The notes under the pieces are model-generated. The model saw nothing but the letters and a program-made list of their open reading frames with translations, was not told the DNA's origin and did not search any database. Position numbers and translations under genes: made by a program. Shown here piece by piece: positions 32,819 to 41,534 of a DNA stretch of 64,000 bases (position 1 is the stretch's first letter; each line of letters begins with the position of its first letter). The stretch is taken from NCBI GenBank assembly GCA_002449395.1, contig DKDP01000045.1, positions 1 through 64,000 on the forward strand, read 5' to 3'. Source of the stretch: Ruminococcaceae bacterium UBA6845. GTDB lineage: Bacteria; Bacillota; Clostridia; Oscillospirales; Acutalibacteraceae.

Positions 32819-34519
32819 TTACTGATTACGCTTGATTTTGGAGGTTGTTGTCTTTTCAAACTCCTTATTGACAATTTCAAAGCGTTTAACCGCCTTGTAG
32901 CTGACAACCTGAGAGTTGACGGACTTGACGGCATCGGAAACAGCCTTGCTGATCTCCTTATCCGTAATATTTCTGTTTCCGTAGGTTGCACCGATCGCCT
33001 TGAGATCGGGGAAAATCCTTGCGAAAACAATCGTGTTGCCACGATCGTCCTCTCTGCCTGTGACGATACATTCCTTGACTGCGTTTTCCTTGAGAAGCAT
33101 ACTCTCAAGCTCCTCGGGATAAACGTTTTTGCCGTTGGTTGTTACGATAACGCTCTTACAGCGACCGCAAATATAATAGTGACCTTCCTTGTCTGTTCTG
33201 CCGAGATCACCTGTGTGATACCAGCCGTCATAGTCAAACGCAGCTTTGGTTGCCTCGGGGTCTTTGTAATAACCGAGCATAACCATCGGCCCTTTAACGC
33301 AGATTTCACCAATGCCGTTTTCGTCCGGGTTGACGATTTTTGCCTCAACGTAAGGAATCGGCTTGCCGATTGAATCGTATTTATTGTCCTTATCGCTGTT
33401 GCATATGACAATCGGCGCACATTCCGTAAGACCGTAGCCCTGGAAAGTCTGTATGCCGAATCGGTTCATATTACGGATTATTTCGGGATCAATTCCTGCC
33501 GCACCGGAGATTATAAGCCTGATCGAGCCGCCGAACGCTTTCTTGATCTTGCCGAAGAAGAGACTTGATACGTCAAGCCTTGCCGCTCCCGCAACCTTTG
33601 TGATCGCACTGCCGAGCGCAACCTTCGCAATTCCGCCGCGTTCTTTTTCAATCGCTTTCATAATTCGCTTGTAAAACTTTTCGAGAACAAGCGGAACAAC
33701 AATGAGAATATTCGGCTTATATTCTTCAAGATTTTTTGTAATGTATCTCAGTCCGTCGCAGAAGCAAATTGTTACGCCGCCGTATATACAGCAAAGAAAT
33801 GTAACTGTACACTCATAGGTGTGGTGGATCGGCAAAATCGAGAGGATCCGTTCGCCTTTGTTGATCTTGACGAAGCCCATAATCGCCCTGACGTCGGAGC
33901 AGATGTTGTCGGCGCTGAGCATAACCGCCTTTGACATACCCGTTGTACCGGATGTGAAGAGCAGGACGGTCATTTTGTTGCCCTCGACATCTCTGTCAAG
34001 GTAATCCGAATAGCCCTTGCCGATAAGGTGATAGCCGCTGTTGAGAAGAAGATCAAAGGACAGAATGCCGTCCTTGTCCTTTTGCTGTTCCATTGAGATG
34101 AGGATCAGACCTTTGGGCAGTCTGTCACGGTGCTCAAGGAGCTTCTCTCCGAATTTTTTGTCGAAAATTATTGCCTTGCTTTCCGACACAGTGAGAACGC
34201 TCAGAATATCGTCGATCGGCAGTTCCTTGTCGGTCGGAACAACAACGCCGACTCCGCAGCCGATTGCAAGATAGCTCATACACCATTTGTAGCTGTTCAT
34301 TCCCGCAACGGCGATTTTTGCACCGTCAAGTCCGAGATGGAGCAGGGCAGTGCCGAGCGCCTCAACATCGCCCTTAAAACGGGTGTAGCTGATGTCGAGG
34401 ATCTGACCGATTTGGTTCTTTATTTTAAAAGCGGGACTGTTTCCGTAGAGAGCCTCGCTTTGGTTCAGCAATTCTCTGAAATTATGAAATTCTCTTACCT
34501 CATACAGTGGTTTATTCAT
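32819..34519 (-). CDS. AMP-dependent acyl-CoA synthetase
   Basis: A 566-residue adenylate-forming enzyme activating a carboxylic acid, probably a fatty acid, to acyl-CoA. The P-loop LLFTSGTTGMSKAVMLSADN lies near 190-210, GYGLTECAPIV is the A5 motif, YHTGDLGRTDKEGHYYICGR the A7/A8 motifs, and GKNVYPEELESMLLKE the start of the C-terminal subdomain; the catalytic Lys of A10 lies in the C-terminal KTTTSKIKR. GTG at 34528 is also in frame but overlaps the preceding stop; ATG at 34519 fits the GGAAGAG site. It is cotranscribed with the aminotransferase gene just upstream. Confidence 0.92.
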   Translation of the reverse strand: MNKPLYEVREFHNFRELLNQSEALYGNSPAFKIKNQIGQILDISYTRFKGDVEALGTALLHLGLDGAKIAVAGMNSYKWCMSYLAIGCGVGVVVPTDKELPIDDILSVLTVSESKAIIFDKKFGEKLLEHRDRLPKGLILISMEQQKDKDGILSFDLLLNSGYHLIGKGYSDYLDRDVEGNKMTVLLFTSGTTGMSKAVMLSADNICSDVRAIMGFVKINKGERILSILPIHHTYECTVTFLCCIYGGVTICFCDGLRYITKNLEEYKPNILIVVPLVLEKFYKRIMKAIEKERGGIAKVALGSAITKVAGAARLDVSSLFFGKIKKAFGGSIRLIISGAAGIDPEIIRNMNRFGIQTFQGYGLTECAPIVICNSDKDNKYDSIGKPIPYVEAKIVNPDENGIGEICVKGPMVMLGYYKDPEATKAAFDYDGWYHTGDLGRTDKEGHYYICGRCKSVIVTTNGKNVYPEELESMLLKENAVKECIVTGREDDRGNTIVFARIFPDLKAIGATYGNRNITDKEISKAVSDAVKSVNSQVVSYKAVKRFEIVNKEFEKTTTSKIKRNQ

Positions 34520-34524
34520 TTTAA

Positions 34525-35799
34525 TCACTCTTCCGAAAGTTTTTCTGCCGCAGCGAGCTTAACACAGATACAGAGCAGCTCAACAGCCTTTTTCAACTCG
34601 TCAACGTCGGGATAGGAGGGTGCAATACGAATGTTGCTGTCGTCGGGATCAATGCCGTAAGGATAGGTTGCACCGACCGTTGTAAGGGTCAGACCCGCTT
34701 CCTTACAAAGCTGACCGACACGTTTTGCACAGCCGGGCATAACAAAGAGACTGATGAAGTATCCGCCGTTGGGATTTTTCCAGTGTGCGATTCCCGTGCC
34801 GTCGAACTCCTTTGAAAAGCCCTCAGTTACAGCGTCAAACTTAGGATTGAGGATAGCGGCGTGCTTTTTCATATGTGCTTTTATGCCGTCAAGATTCTTG
34901 AAATATCTTGCGTGTCTGAGCTGATTGATTTTGTCGTTCGAGATGATCTGAACGCCCATACGTTTCTTAATCTCGTCAATGTTGCTGTCGGACGCAGTAA
35001 TTGCGGAAATTCCGCCGCCTGCGAAGCTGATTTTCGAGGTTGAAGCAACCTCAATAAACATATCCTCACTGCCGCACTTCTTTGCTTCGTCGAAAATGTT
35101 GAGAAGTCGGTCGGGAGTGTCGGTGAGGTCGTGAACAATGTATGCGTTGTCCCAAATTACCCTGAAGTCTTTTGCGGCGGGCTTGAGTGCGGCAAAGCGT
35201 CGAACAACCTCATCGGAGAATGTTATGCCGTCGGGGTTTGAATATTTCGGAACACAGAAAAGTCCCTTAACGCTTTCGTCCTTGATATACTCTTCAATGC
35301 TGTCCATATCGGGACCGTCATCGTTCATTCTGATATTGATCATCTTTATGCCGAAATGTTCGAGAACACGGAAATGCCTGTCATAGCCGGGGCAGGGGCA
35401 AAGGAACTTGATTTCTCCCTGCTTTACCCACGGCTCGTTTCCGCCGCAGCCGAACATCATACACTGTGCGATATAGTCGTACATAAGAGTAAGGCTTGCA
35501 ACTCCGCCGACAATGACGTTCTTTTCGTCAACGCCCATGATCTCCGCCATCAGCTTGCGGCACTCGGGGATTCCCGTAAGACCGCCGTAATTTCTTGTTT
35601 CCATACCGTCCGAGGCTGCCATATCGCTTGATGAATTAACGGTATCAAGCATATCGTTTGTGAGGTCAAGCTGAGCCTTGTTTGGCTTTCCTCTTGACAT
35701 ATCAAGGCTGAGACCCATTTTTTTGAAGTCCTCATACTGTGCCTGAAGCTCGGCTTTTAATTCTTTTAATTCGTTTTTTGACATATTTTTGTATTCCAT
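34525..35799 (-). CDS. PLP-dependent aminotransferase (PF12897-like aspartate aminotransferase)
   Basis: A 424-residue fold type I aminotransferase. ATG at 35799 has TTGGAGGA just upstream; the longer frame from 35817 would include the ribosome site. Seen: LSLDMSRGKPNKAQLDLTND near the N-terminus, typical of the PF12897 group, GYDRHF, PKYSNPDGITFSD, WDNAYIVHDLT, and K256 in STSKISFAGGG, the Schiff-base lysine. It probably transfers amino groups from aspartate or a related amino acid to 2-oxoglutarate. The stop is 5 nt from the acyl-CoA synthetase start. Confidence 0.9.
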   Translation of the reverse strand: MEYKNMSKNELKELKAELQAQYEDFKKMGLSLDMSRGKPNKAQLDLTNDMLDTVNSSSDMAASDGMETRNYGGLTGIPECRKLMAEIMGVDEKNVIVGGVASLTLMYDYIAQCMMFGCGGNEPWVKQGEIKFLCPCPGYDRHFRVLEHFGIKMINIRMNDDGPDMDSIEEYIKDESVKGLFCVPKYSNPDGITFSDEVVRRFAALKPAAKDFRVIWDNAYIVHDLTDTPDRLLNIFDEAKKCGSEDMFIEVASTSKISFAGGGISAITASDSNIDEIKKRMGVQIISNDKINQLRHARYFKNLDGIKAHMKKHAAILNPKFDAVTEGFSKEFDGTGIAHWKNPNGGYFISLFVMPGCAKRVGQLCKEAGLTLTTVGATYPYGIDPDDSNIRIAPSYPDVDELKKAVELLCICVKLAAAEKLSEE

Positions 35800-35845
35800 A
35801 TTTTCCTCCAAAAGCAAAGGGCACTTTTGTGCCCCTGTCTTTATA

Positions 35846-36814
35846 TTATGCTGTCACGGCTTCCTCTTTTTTATCCATATATTTTGCGATAAATTCCTTT
35901 ACCTTTGCCTCGTACTCGTCCTTGGCATTGTAGTAGCTGAAAGCGTGAACGGTATCGGGCACCCAAAGATAATCCTTCGGTGTGGGGCAGGCGGCGTAAA
36001 GCTCCTTGCCGTATTCAAACGGTACATATGTATCCTGCTCGCCGTGAATGAACAGGACGGGGTTCTTTGCCTTGCTCATATTCTTGAGCGGATCGCTCTC
36101 CGAGAAGAAGTAACCTGCCTTTATCTTGCTGACGACGCTTCCGAGTTTAACGATCGGCATAAATTTGAACCCGATCATATCCTTGAGAGTGTTGTTCATA
36201 ACAGCCTCTGCGCTTGTAAATCCGCAGTCCTCGATTATGATCTTAACCTGATCCGGAGGCGACATCTCGTTGCAGTTGAGCACAGTGGCGGCGCCCATTG
36301 AAATGCCGTGAAGAATAATTTCTATATCCTCGCCGAAACGGTTGATAAGGTAGTCAACCCACAGCAGAATGTTCTTTGCGTCGAATGAGCCGAAGCCTAT
36401 GTATTCACCCTCGCTTCTGCCGTGAGCCGTAAGGTCGGGGAGAAGATAGTTATAGCCGAGGTCGTAGTGATAAAACGGCATCATATGGCTGAATTCGTCG
36501 GGACCGTTGCACTTGTGCCCGTGAACGCAGATAACAAAGCGCTTCGTTTCCTTTTCTGCGGGGAGATACCACGCCTTCATATTAAGCCCGTCAACGCTTT
36601 TGATTGTCAGATCCTCGGGGTTGAGGTCATAAAGATTCTGATTGTTTTGACGTCTGATCTCGGCACGTTTAATATACATTTCACGTGTTTCCGGCTTTTT
36701 TTTCTCTGTCGGATCGGGACGCTTGATGGCAAAGTCGCAGGCAAGATCCGCAACGGTAAATGCAACGGCGGTTGCACCGAGTCCAACGCAGAGAGCCTTA
36801 TTGATTTTCTTCAT
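35846..36814 (-). CDS. Alpha/beta hydrolase
   Basis: A 322-residue protein with a hydrophobic N-terminus (about 8-28) that may anchor it. The alpha/beta fold is clear: VICVHGHKCNGPDEF (oxyanion region), ILHGISMGAATVL with the nucleophilic Ser in GISMGA, VLFIHGEQDTYVPF with the catalytic Asp, and DTVHAFSYY with the catalytic His. It resembles the Bacillus YqkD/serine aminopeptidase S33-like group. Substrate unknown. It lies between nrdR and the aminotransferase gene, on the same strand. Confidence 0.88.
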   Translation of the reverse strand: MKKINKALCVGLGATAVAFTVADLACDFAIKRPDPTEKKKPETREMYIKRAEIRRQNNQNLYDLNPEDLTIKSVDGLNMKAWYLPAEKETKRFVICVHGHKCNGPDEFSHMMPFYHYDLGYNYLLPDLTAHGRSEGEYIGFGSFDAKNILLWVDYLINRFGEDIEIILHGISMGAATVLNCNEMSPPDQVKIIIEDCGFTSAEAVMNNTLKDMIGFKFMPIVKLGSVVSKIKAGYFFSESDPLKNMSKAKNPVLFIHGEQDTYVPFEYGKELYAACPTPKDYLWVPDTVHAFSYYNAKDEYEAKVKEFIAKYMDKKEEAVTA

Positions 36815-36829
36815 AATTAATCATCTCGC

Positions 36830-37291
36830 TTAATTATTTTTTTCGCCGAGGAGCTTTGCAAGCTCATCCATAAATGTGTTTATGTCCTTAAACTGTCTGT
36901 AAACGGAAGCAAAACGCACATATGCAACCTCATCGGTATCCTTGAGCTTATCCATTGCAAGCTCACCGATATGGATCGACGTAACCTCACGGTCAAGTGA
37001 ATTTTGCAGTGTGGTTTCGATCTCGTCAACGATTTTTTCAATTGTTTCGATTGAAACGGGGCGCTTTTCGCAAGCTCTGAGCAAGCCGTTGAAGAGCTTG
37101 TTGCGGTCAAAGGATTCTCTCGATTTGTCTTTCTTGACAACGATTATGGGAACGCTTTCAATGATCTCATAGGTCGTAAATCTCTTTGCGCAGTTCATAC
37201 ATTCTCTTCTTCTTCTGATTCTCTCACCCTCATCTGTGGGACGGGAGTCAATAACCTTGCTTTCGGAGTAGCCGCAAAACGGACATTTCAT
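36830..37291 (-). CDS. nrdR: NrdR transcriptional repressor
   Basis: A 153-residue NrdR, the normal length. The zinc ribbon uses the CPFC and CMNC cysteine pairs (MKCPFCGYSESKVIDSR, RRRECMNCAKRFTTYE), followed by an ATP-cone domain (about 49-139; VVKKDKSRESFDRNKL). It senses ATP/dATP and represses ribonucleotide reductase genes; none lies in this window. It has its own promoter and is followed by the alpha/beta hydrolase gene. Confidence 0.97.
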   Translation of the reverse strand: MKCPFCGYSESKVIDSRPTDEGERIRRRRECMNCAKRFTTYEIIESVPIIVVKKDKSRESFDRNKLFNGLLRACEKRPVSIETIEKIVDEIETTLQNSLDREVTSIHIGELAMDKLKDTDEVAYVRFASVYRQFKDINTFMDELAKLLGEKNN

Positions 37292-37331
37292 CGAAAATCA
37301 CATCCAATACTCTTAAATTATTTCATTTTGT

Positions 37332-37361
37332 ATTATAGCATAGGTTATCCCACGATTTCAA
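37332..37361 (-). promoter_or_regulatory. Promoter of nrdR
   Basis: Minus strand TTGAAA (37361-37356), 18-nt spacer, TATAAT (37337-37332). Confidence 0.7.
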
Positions 37362-37400
37362 CAAAATATTACACTTTTTCAAGGATAATTGATCTTTTGG

Positions 37401-37429
37401 TTGCTTTTTGACTGTGGATAATATATAAT
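37401..37429 (+). promoter_or_regulatory. Promoter of the DapA-like gene
   Basis: TTGCTT (37401-37406), 17-nt spacer, TATAAT (37424-37429). Confidence 0.6.
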
Positions 37430-37460
37430 TAAAACAATAAATCCTTTTGGAGGGTTAGTG

Positions 37461-38390
37461 ATGAAAGATATAAATAAGGGAATTTTCCCTACAATGATAA
37501 CTCCGTATCACGACGACAACACCGTCGATTACGAGGCGGTGAAGAACATTACAAACTGGTACATAGAAAACGGATGTACGGGCATTTTTGCCGTATGCCA
37601 ATCGAGCGAAATGATCTATCTTTCACTTGATGAAAAGGTTAAAATCGCAAAAACTGTCGTTGAAACGGTTAAGGCGAGCGGAAAGAATGTTTCCGTTGTC
37701 GCTTCGGGTCACAACTCGGATGATATGAACGCTCAGATTGCGGAGATGACGGCAATGGCGCAGACAGGCGTAGACGCCATTGTTTGGGTCAGCAACAGAC
37801 TTGACCTCCACAATGACGGCGATGATGTCTGGATAAAGAATGCCGAGTACCTTCTTTCAAAGCTGCCCGAGGATATTGCAATCGGTATTTATGAGTGCCC
37901 CTATCCGTACAAGAGAATCCTCACCCCGAAGATCCTCGACTGGTGCATTTCAACAGGCAGATTTACGTTTATTAAGGACACCTGCTGTGATCCCGATATG
38001 CTTGTTGCAAGGCTTGAACAGCTAAACGGAACAGGAATCAAGCTCTATAACGCAAATTCGCAGACTTTCCTCTATACCTTGCAGCACGGTGCGGCGGGCT
38101 TCTCGGGTGTAATGGGCAATTTCCATCCCGATGTTTATGCTTGGATGTGTGAAAATTATGACAAAGAGCCCGAAAAAGCAAAGAAGGTACAGAGCTTCAT
38201 TACACTCTATGCTTTCCTTGAGTCGCTCGCTTATCCACAGACAGCCAAGTACCATATGAACAAGGTCGGCGTTCCGATGAGCCTCTGGTCACGCTCCTGC
38301 GACCAAAAGAAATTCACAAAATACCAAAGAATGATAATCGACGATATGATGATCTCCGAAGAGATTGTCAGAGAGATGATAGAGAAATAA
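37461..38390 (+). CDS. DapA/NanA-family class I aldolase
   Basis: A 309-residue member of the dihydrodipicolinate synthase/N-acetylneuraminate lyase family. GTG at 37458 is adjacent, but ATG at 37461 fits GGAGGG. Seen: FPTMITPYHDDNTVDYEAV, a variant substrate loop CQSSEMIYLSLDEK in place of the DapA GTTGE motif, IYECPYPYKR (conserved Tyr) and FTFIKDTCCD, where Lys forms the Schiff base. Because the GTTGE motif is absent it is unlikely to be true DapA; a sugar-acid lyase is more likely. Monocistronic. Confidence 0.85.
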   Translation: MKDINKGIFPTMITPYHDDNTVDYEAVKNITNWYIENGCTGIFAVCQSSEMIYLSLDEKVKIAKTVVETVKASGKNVSVVASGHNSDDMNAQIAEMTAMAQTGVDAIVWVSNRLDLHNDGDDVWIKNAEYLLSKLPEDIAIGIYECPYPYKRILTPKILDWCISTGRFTFIKDTCCDPDMLVARLEQLNGTGIKLYNANSQTFLYTLQHGAAGFSGVMGNFHPDVYAWMCENYDKEPEKAKKVQSFITLYAFLESLAYPQTAKYHMNKVGVPMSLWSRSCDQKKFTKYQRMIIDDMMISEEIVREMIEK

Positions 38391-38396
38391 AAACAA

Positions 38397-38440
38397 CAGC
38401 AAAGCTCAGACCATCAAATGAGCTTTGCTGTTTTACTTTT
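38397..38440. terminator. Bidirectional terminator
   Basis: AACAGCAAAGCTCA, 10-nt loop, TGAGCTTTGCTGTT, flanked by A and T runs; shared by convergent genes. Confidence 0.9.
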
Positions 38441-39524
38441 ATATACGATTAAGGTAATCGAGCCAAATACGGCTGATATTTTCGATTGAATGGGTTTCGA
38501 TAAGTTTTCTTCCGTTTTCGGAAAAGGTCTGCGAAAGATCGGGATTTTTGATTATTCTGAGTATCGCCTCACCGAGCTGATCGCCGTTTCCGACATCTGT
38601 AAGTATTCCGCTGACGTTATTTTCAATAAGCTCGTCGGGTCCCATTTCACAGCGTGTCGAAACGCACGGAACACCCATTGCGAGCGCCTCAAGAAGAGCG
38701 TTTGGCATACCCTCAAAATCGGATGACAGCACAAATACCGAGGCATAATTTATGAATTTTACAGCCTGCGGATCTGCTCCGGCAAGAATTATACGGCTTT
38801 CAAGACCGAGAGATTTTATCTGATTTTCAAGCCGTGTTCTTTCTTCGCCCTCACCGAAAATGAAAAGCATATAATCGGGAATGTCATCGGAGATTTTCGC
38901 AAAGGTGTCAATTAAAAGATCAAAACGCTTCAGCGGTATAAGTCGTCCGACGGCGCAGATAACCTTTTTCCGTTCCTTGGGAGGGGAGAGGGAATAAACC
39001 GTTTCGTTAAAAATCGCATTCGGTATTACAATATCACGATTCTTTTTCTTACCGCCGAAAAATTCAGCGGCTTTTTTTGTCTGAAAAACATATCCGTCCG
39101 TGAAATTGTAAAACAGCTTTCTGAGAAATGTATTGAGTTTTGTAGCCTTGTACCTGTATGGATTACTGCGCTCTGTTCCGACCGATTTCGTCTTTGTAAA
39201 AACGGTAGCGAGAACAGCGTACCACGTCATTGCAAAGCTCATTCCGATGAGAACGTCGAGCTTTTGAGCCTTGACGATTTTTCTTATGGTAAAGAATCTT
39301 TTTACCAAGCCGAAAAATCGCTTAAGCGACGCCGCTTGTTCAAGCTCTCCGAGGTCGGCGGTGTGAACGGTAACCAATTCCTCAAGAGGGTAGAAGCTGT
39401 CGCTGCCCTTGAAGGTTATTATTTCAACGTCCTGCGAGTGAAGTGCAAAATAATTTGCAAGCGATACGGTCGCTCTTTCCGCTCCGCCGGAGGAGAGATC
39501 TTTTATCAAAAATCCGATTTTCAT
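38439..39524 (-). CDS. GT4-type glycosyltransferase
   Basis: A 361-residue GT-B fold enzyme. The N-terminal SSGGAERATVSLANYF is the acceptor-side glycine loop; the C-terminal domain shows VGRLIPLKRFDLLI and SSDFEGMPNALLEALAMG, the EX7E motif binding the nucleotide sugar. No membrane segment. It would transfer a hexose in the synthesis of a surface glycan. Its start adjoins the queT stop, so it shares the queT mRNA although no link to queuosine is apparent. Confidence 0.9.
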   Translation of the reverse strand: MKIGFLIKDLSSGGAERATVSLANYFALHSQDVEIITFKGSDSFYPLEELVTVHTADLGELEQAASLKRFFGLVKRFFTIRKIVKAQKLDVLIGMSFAMTWYAVLATVFTKTKSVGTERSNPYRYKATKLNTFLRKLFYNFTDGYVFQTKKAAEFFGGKKKNRDIVIPNAIFNETVYSLSPPKERKKVICAVGRLIPLKRFDLLIDTFAKISDDIPDYMLFIFGEGEERTRLENQIKSLGLESRIILAGADPQAVKFINYASVFVLSSDFEGMPNALLEALAMGVPCVSTRCEMGPDELIENNVSGILTDVGNGDQLGEAILRIIKNPDLSQTFSENGRKLIETHSIENISRIWLDYLNRI

Positions 39525-40040
39525 TTAATCACCAAGTCTGTCAAATACTTTGGTTCGGTCAAGACCGAGAAAAAGTAAGATTCCGAGTGTATAGCACACA
39601 ACCAGCTCACCGAGAGCGACACCCGATGCACAGGTGAAAAATCCGACGATTCCCGCCTGACCGGGAGTGAACATCATTATTTCCGCTCCGATAATTATTC
39701 CGTTGAACAGCGTCGGAAAAATAAAGGAAAGCAGGGGAATGTTCTTGATCCTGATTTTTCGGGTTAGCCTTGTCATCAGCGCCGCAAGCAGGGTAGCTGC
39801 AGTTCCGAGCAGAATGTCGATAGGTCCGTATGGACTGCCGATATTCGCAATAACGCATCCGACCGCAAGACCGGGTATTGCCGCCGGAGTGAAAACCGGC
39901 AGAATGGTCAGCGCCTCGGAAATTCTGAACTGTGTTGCTCCGAACGAAAGCGGTGCAACGGCGTAGGTGAGTGCTGCATAGAGTGCGGCAATAAGCGCAC
40001 CCTGCACGGTGTAAGCCGTGCCCTTTTTCATCTTCTTCAT
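39525..40040 (-). CDS. queT: QueT queuosine-precursor transporter
   Basis: A 171-residue membrane protein with about five helices, the S-component of an ECF importer for a queuosine precursor such as preQ1. Seen: AYTVQGALIAALYAALTYA, FGATQFRISEALTILPVF, and GCVIANIGSPYGPIDILLGT, the QueT family signature. A preQ1-I riboswitch candidate overlaps its ribosome site. The ECF A, A' and T subunits are not in this window. ATG at 40040 follows AAGGAG. Confidence 0.93.
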   Translation of the reverse strand: MKKMKKGTAYTVQGALIAALYAALTYAVAPLSFGATQFRISEALTILPVFTPAAIPGLAVGCVIANIGSPYGPIDILLGTAATLLAALMTRLTRKIRIKNIPLLSFIFPTLFNGIIIGAEIMMFTPGQAGIVGFFTCASGVALGELVVCYTLGILLFLGLDRTKVFDRLGD

Positions 40041-40048
40041 TTTTTTAG

Positions 40049-40090
40049 CTCCTTAGTTTTATTTTAAGTCAGGATGGTTTCGAACTGACT
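40049..40090 (-). promoter_or_regulatory. preQ1-I riboswitch controlling queT translation
   Basis: Minus strand AGTCAG (40090-40085), loop TTCGAAACCATC, CTGACT (40072-40067), A-rich linker TAAAATAAAA, then CTAAGGAG. This matches the class I preQ1 fold: stem P1, a loop containing CC that pairs with the GG of AAGG, and an A-rich L3. The AAGGAG is at once pseudoknot partner and Shine-Dalgarno site, so preQ1 should block queT translation. It starts 20 nt after the HAD gene stop, with no terminator between. Confidence 0.85.
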
Positions 40091-40110
40091 TTTAACCTTA
40101 TTAGATTTAT

Positions 40111-40902
40111 TTATTGAAATATTTCACAAAGGTCTTTGATTGAGTTTACGCAGACGTCGGCTTTAATATCCGACTTTTTATATATCTGCGGCGTTGTTAC
40201 GCCTGTGAGAACGCAGGCTGTTTTCATTCCGTGACGGACGCCGAGGGCGATATCTGCGGCAAGCGAATCGCCGATGAAGCAGATCTCGTCACGTCTGCAA
40301 TTGAGCAGTTCGGTGAGATAATCTGCGGTGTAAACCTCGGGCTTTCCCATAACGAGCGGCTCAACTCCTGTGCAGGTTGAGAAAAGTGCCATCATTGATC
40401 CTGCGTCGGGCATATAATCGTCGCCCATCGGCGCCTTTATATCGGGGTGGGTGACTATAAATTTTGCGCCCTTTATAATATAATTGCAACCCTTGCGGAT
40501 TTTTTCGTAGTTGAGAGTGTCATCAAGTCCGAGCACCACGATGTCGGGCATATCTTGGGTGAGGGGAATACCCGATTTTTCAAAATCATAGAGCAGACGG
40601 CTGTTGCCGATAAGGTAAACGGACTTGCCGGGATAATTTTTTTTGATATAATTTATTGCAACGTGCGTTGAAACAATAATTTTTTCCTCTGGGACCGGGA
40701 AATTCATTTTGACGAGCTTTTCAAGGCATACCTTAGAATTGTTTGAAGAATTGTTGGTGAGAAAGTAAAAATCCTTTCCGTTCTTTTGAACAAGTTCAAA
40801 AAATTCCTTTGCGCCGTCAATCAGTTTGTCACCGAGATAGACCGTTCCGTCAAGGTCGGCAACATAATATTTAACATCTTTGAATATCCTTTTATCAAAC
40901 AT
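40111..40902 (-). CDS. HAD-IIA family phosphatase (NagD-like)
   Basis: A 263-residue HAD hydrolase of subfamily IIA. Motif I VADLDGTVYLG supplies the nucleophile Asp, FLTNNSSNN motif II, and CFIGDSLAADIALGVRHG motif IV; the C2 cap lies between. NagD-type enzymes dephosphorylate nucleotides or sugar phosphates. It is first in the transcript that continues to queT and the glycosyltransferase; RBS AAAGAGG. Confidence 0.92.
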   Translation of the reverse strand: MFDKRIFKDVKYYVADLDGTVYLGDKLIDGAKEFFELVQKNGKDFYFLTNNSSNNSKVCLEKLVKMNFPVPEEKIIVSTHVAINYIKKNYPGKSVYLIGNSRLLYDFEKSGIPLTQDMPDIVVLGLDDTLNYEKIRKGCNYIIKGAKFIVTHPDIKAPMGDDYMPDAGSMMALFSTCTGVEPLVMGKPEVYTADYLTELLNCRRDEICFIGDSLAADIALGVRHGMKTACVLTGVTTPQIYKKSDIKADVCVNSIKDLCEIFQ

Positions 40903-40936
40903 AACAAGCCTCTTTCGGGGAAAATATATCTGTCAA

Positions 40937-40965
40937 ATTATATCACAGCATTTCTTTTTTCGCAA
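40937..40965 (-). promoter_or_regulatory. Promoter of the HAD-queT-GT4 unit
   Basis: Minus strand TTGCGA (40965-40960), 17-nt spacer, TATAAT (40942-40937). Confidence 0.65.
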
Positions 40966-41095
40966 CCGAAATAACAAAATAAACTTTTTTTCGACAAATT
41001 TTAATAAATGGATCTTTTTTTACGTATTTGATCTGTACTTTTTAAATTAAGTGTGTTATTATATTTTAAGAAAAAACGCTTAGGAGATTAGAAAA

Positions 41096-41485
41096 ATGAA
41101 TAATTCATCAAATACACCCCTTGGCAAAAAATTACTTAACCTCAGAAAAGAATATAAAATGACACAGGATGACGTTGCAAAAATTCTCGGTATGAGCCGA
41201 ACCTCATTTTCAAAGTATGAGAACGGAATTGCGAATCCGCCGCTTCAGGTTCTGAGAAAAATTGCAGCAATATACAATGTTGGGCTTGAATACCTGATTT
41301 TCGATGAGAATACGCTTATAAGGCTTAATGATCCTCAGAACGAGGACGATGAAAATGCCGAAGTGCCTTTCTCAAAGATAACCGAGCTTAAGCCGATTGA
41401 GAAGGAGATTATCGGCAGATTCAGAACTCTTTCCGATGAAGAAAAAGCCGAGTTCATCGAGCAATTTATGAAAAATGATAAATAA
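41096..41485 (+). CDS. XRE-family HTH regulator
   Basis: A 129-residue protein. The N-terminal HTH (about 8-65) reads KLLNLRKEYKMTQDDVAKIL then MSRTSFSKYENGIANPP; the C-terminal half is acidic and helical (KEIIGRFRTLSDEEKAEF), a form common in phage-type or stress-linked regulators. It faces the holin/endolysin genes across a shared terminator, so a regulatory link with them is possible but not shown. Confidence 0.88.
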   Translation: MNNSSNTPLGKKLLNLRKEYKMTQDDVAKILGMSRTSFSKYENGIANPPLQVLRKIAAIYNVGLEYLIFDENTLIRLNDPQNEDDENAEVPFSKITELKPIEKEIIGRFRTLSDEEKAEFIEQFMKNDK

Positions 41486-41524
41486 AAAAGAGCAGAAACC
41501 GAAATTAAAAGGTTTCTGCTCTTT
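41484..41524. terminator. Bidirectional terminator between XRE and endolysin genes
   Basis: AAAGAGCAGAAACC, 10-nt loop, GGTTTCTGCTCTTT with flanking A/T runs. Confidence 0.9.
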
Positions 41525-41534
41525 CTGTTTAATG

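Noticed and set aside
37461..38390. True dapA (lysine biosynthesis)
   Set aside because: The GTTGE motif is replaced by CQSSE, and no lysine pathway gene is near.
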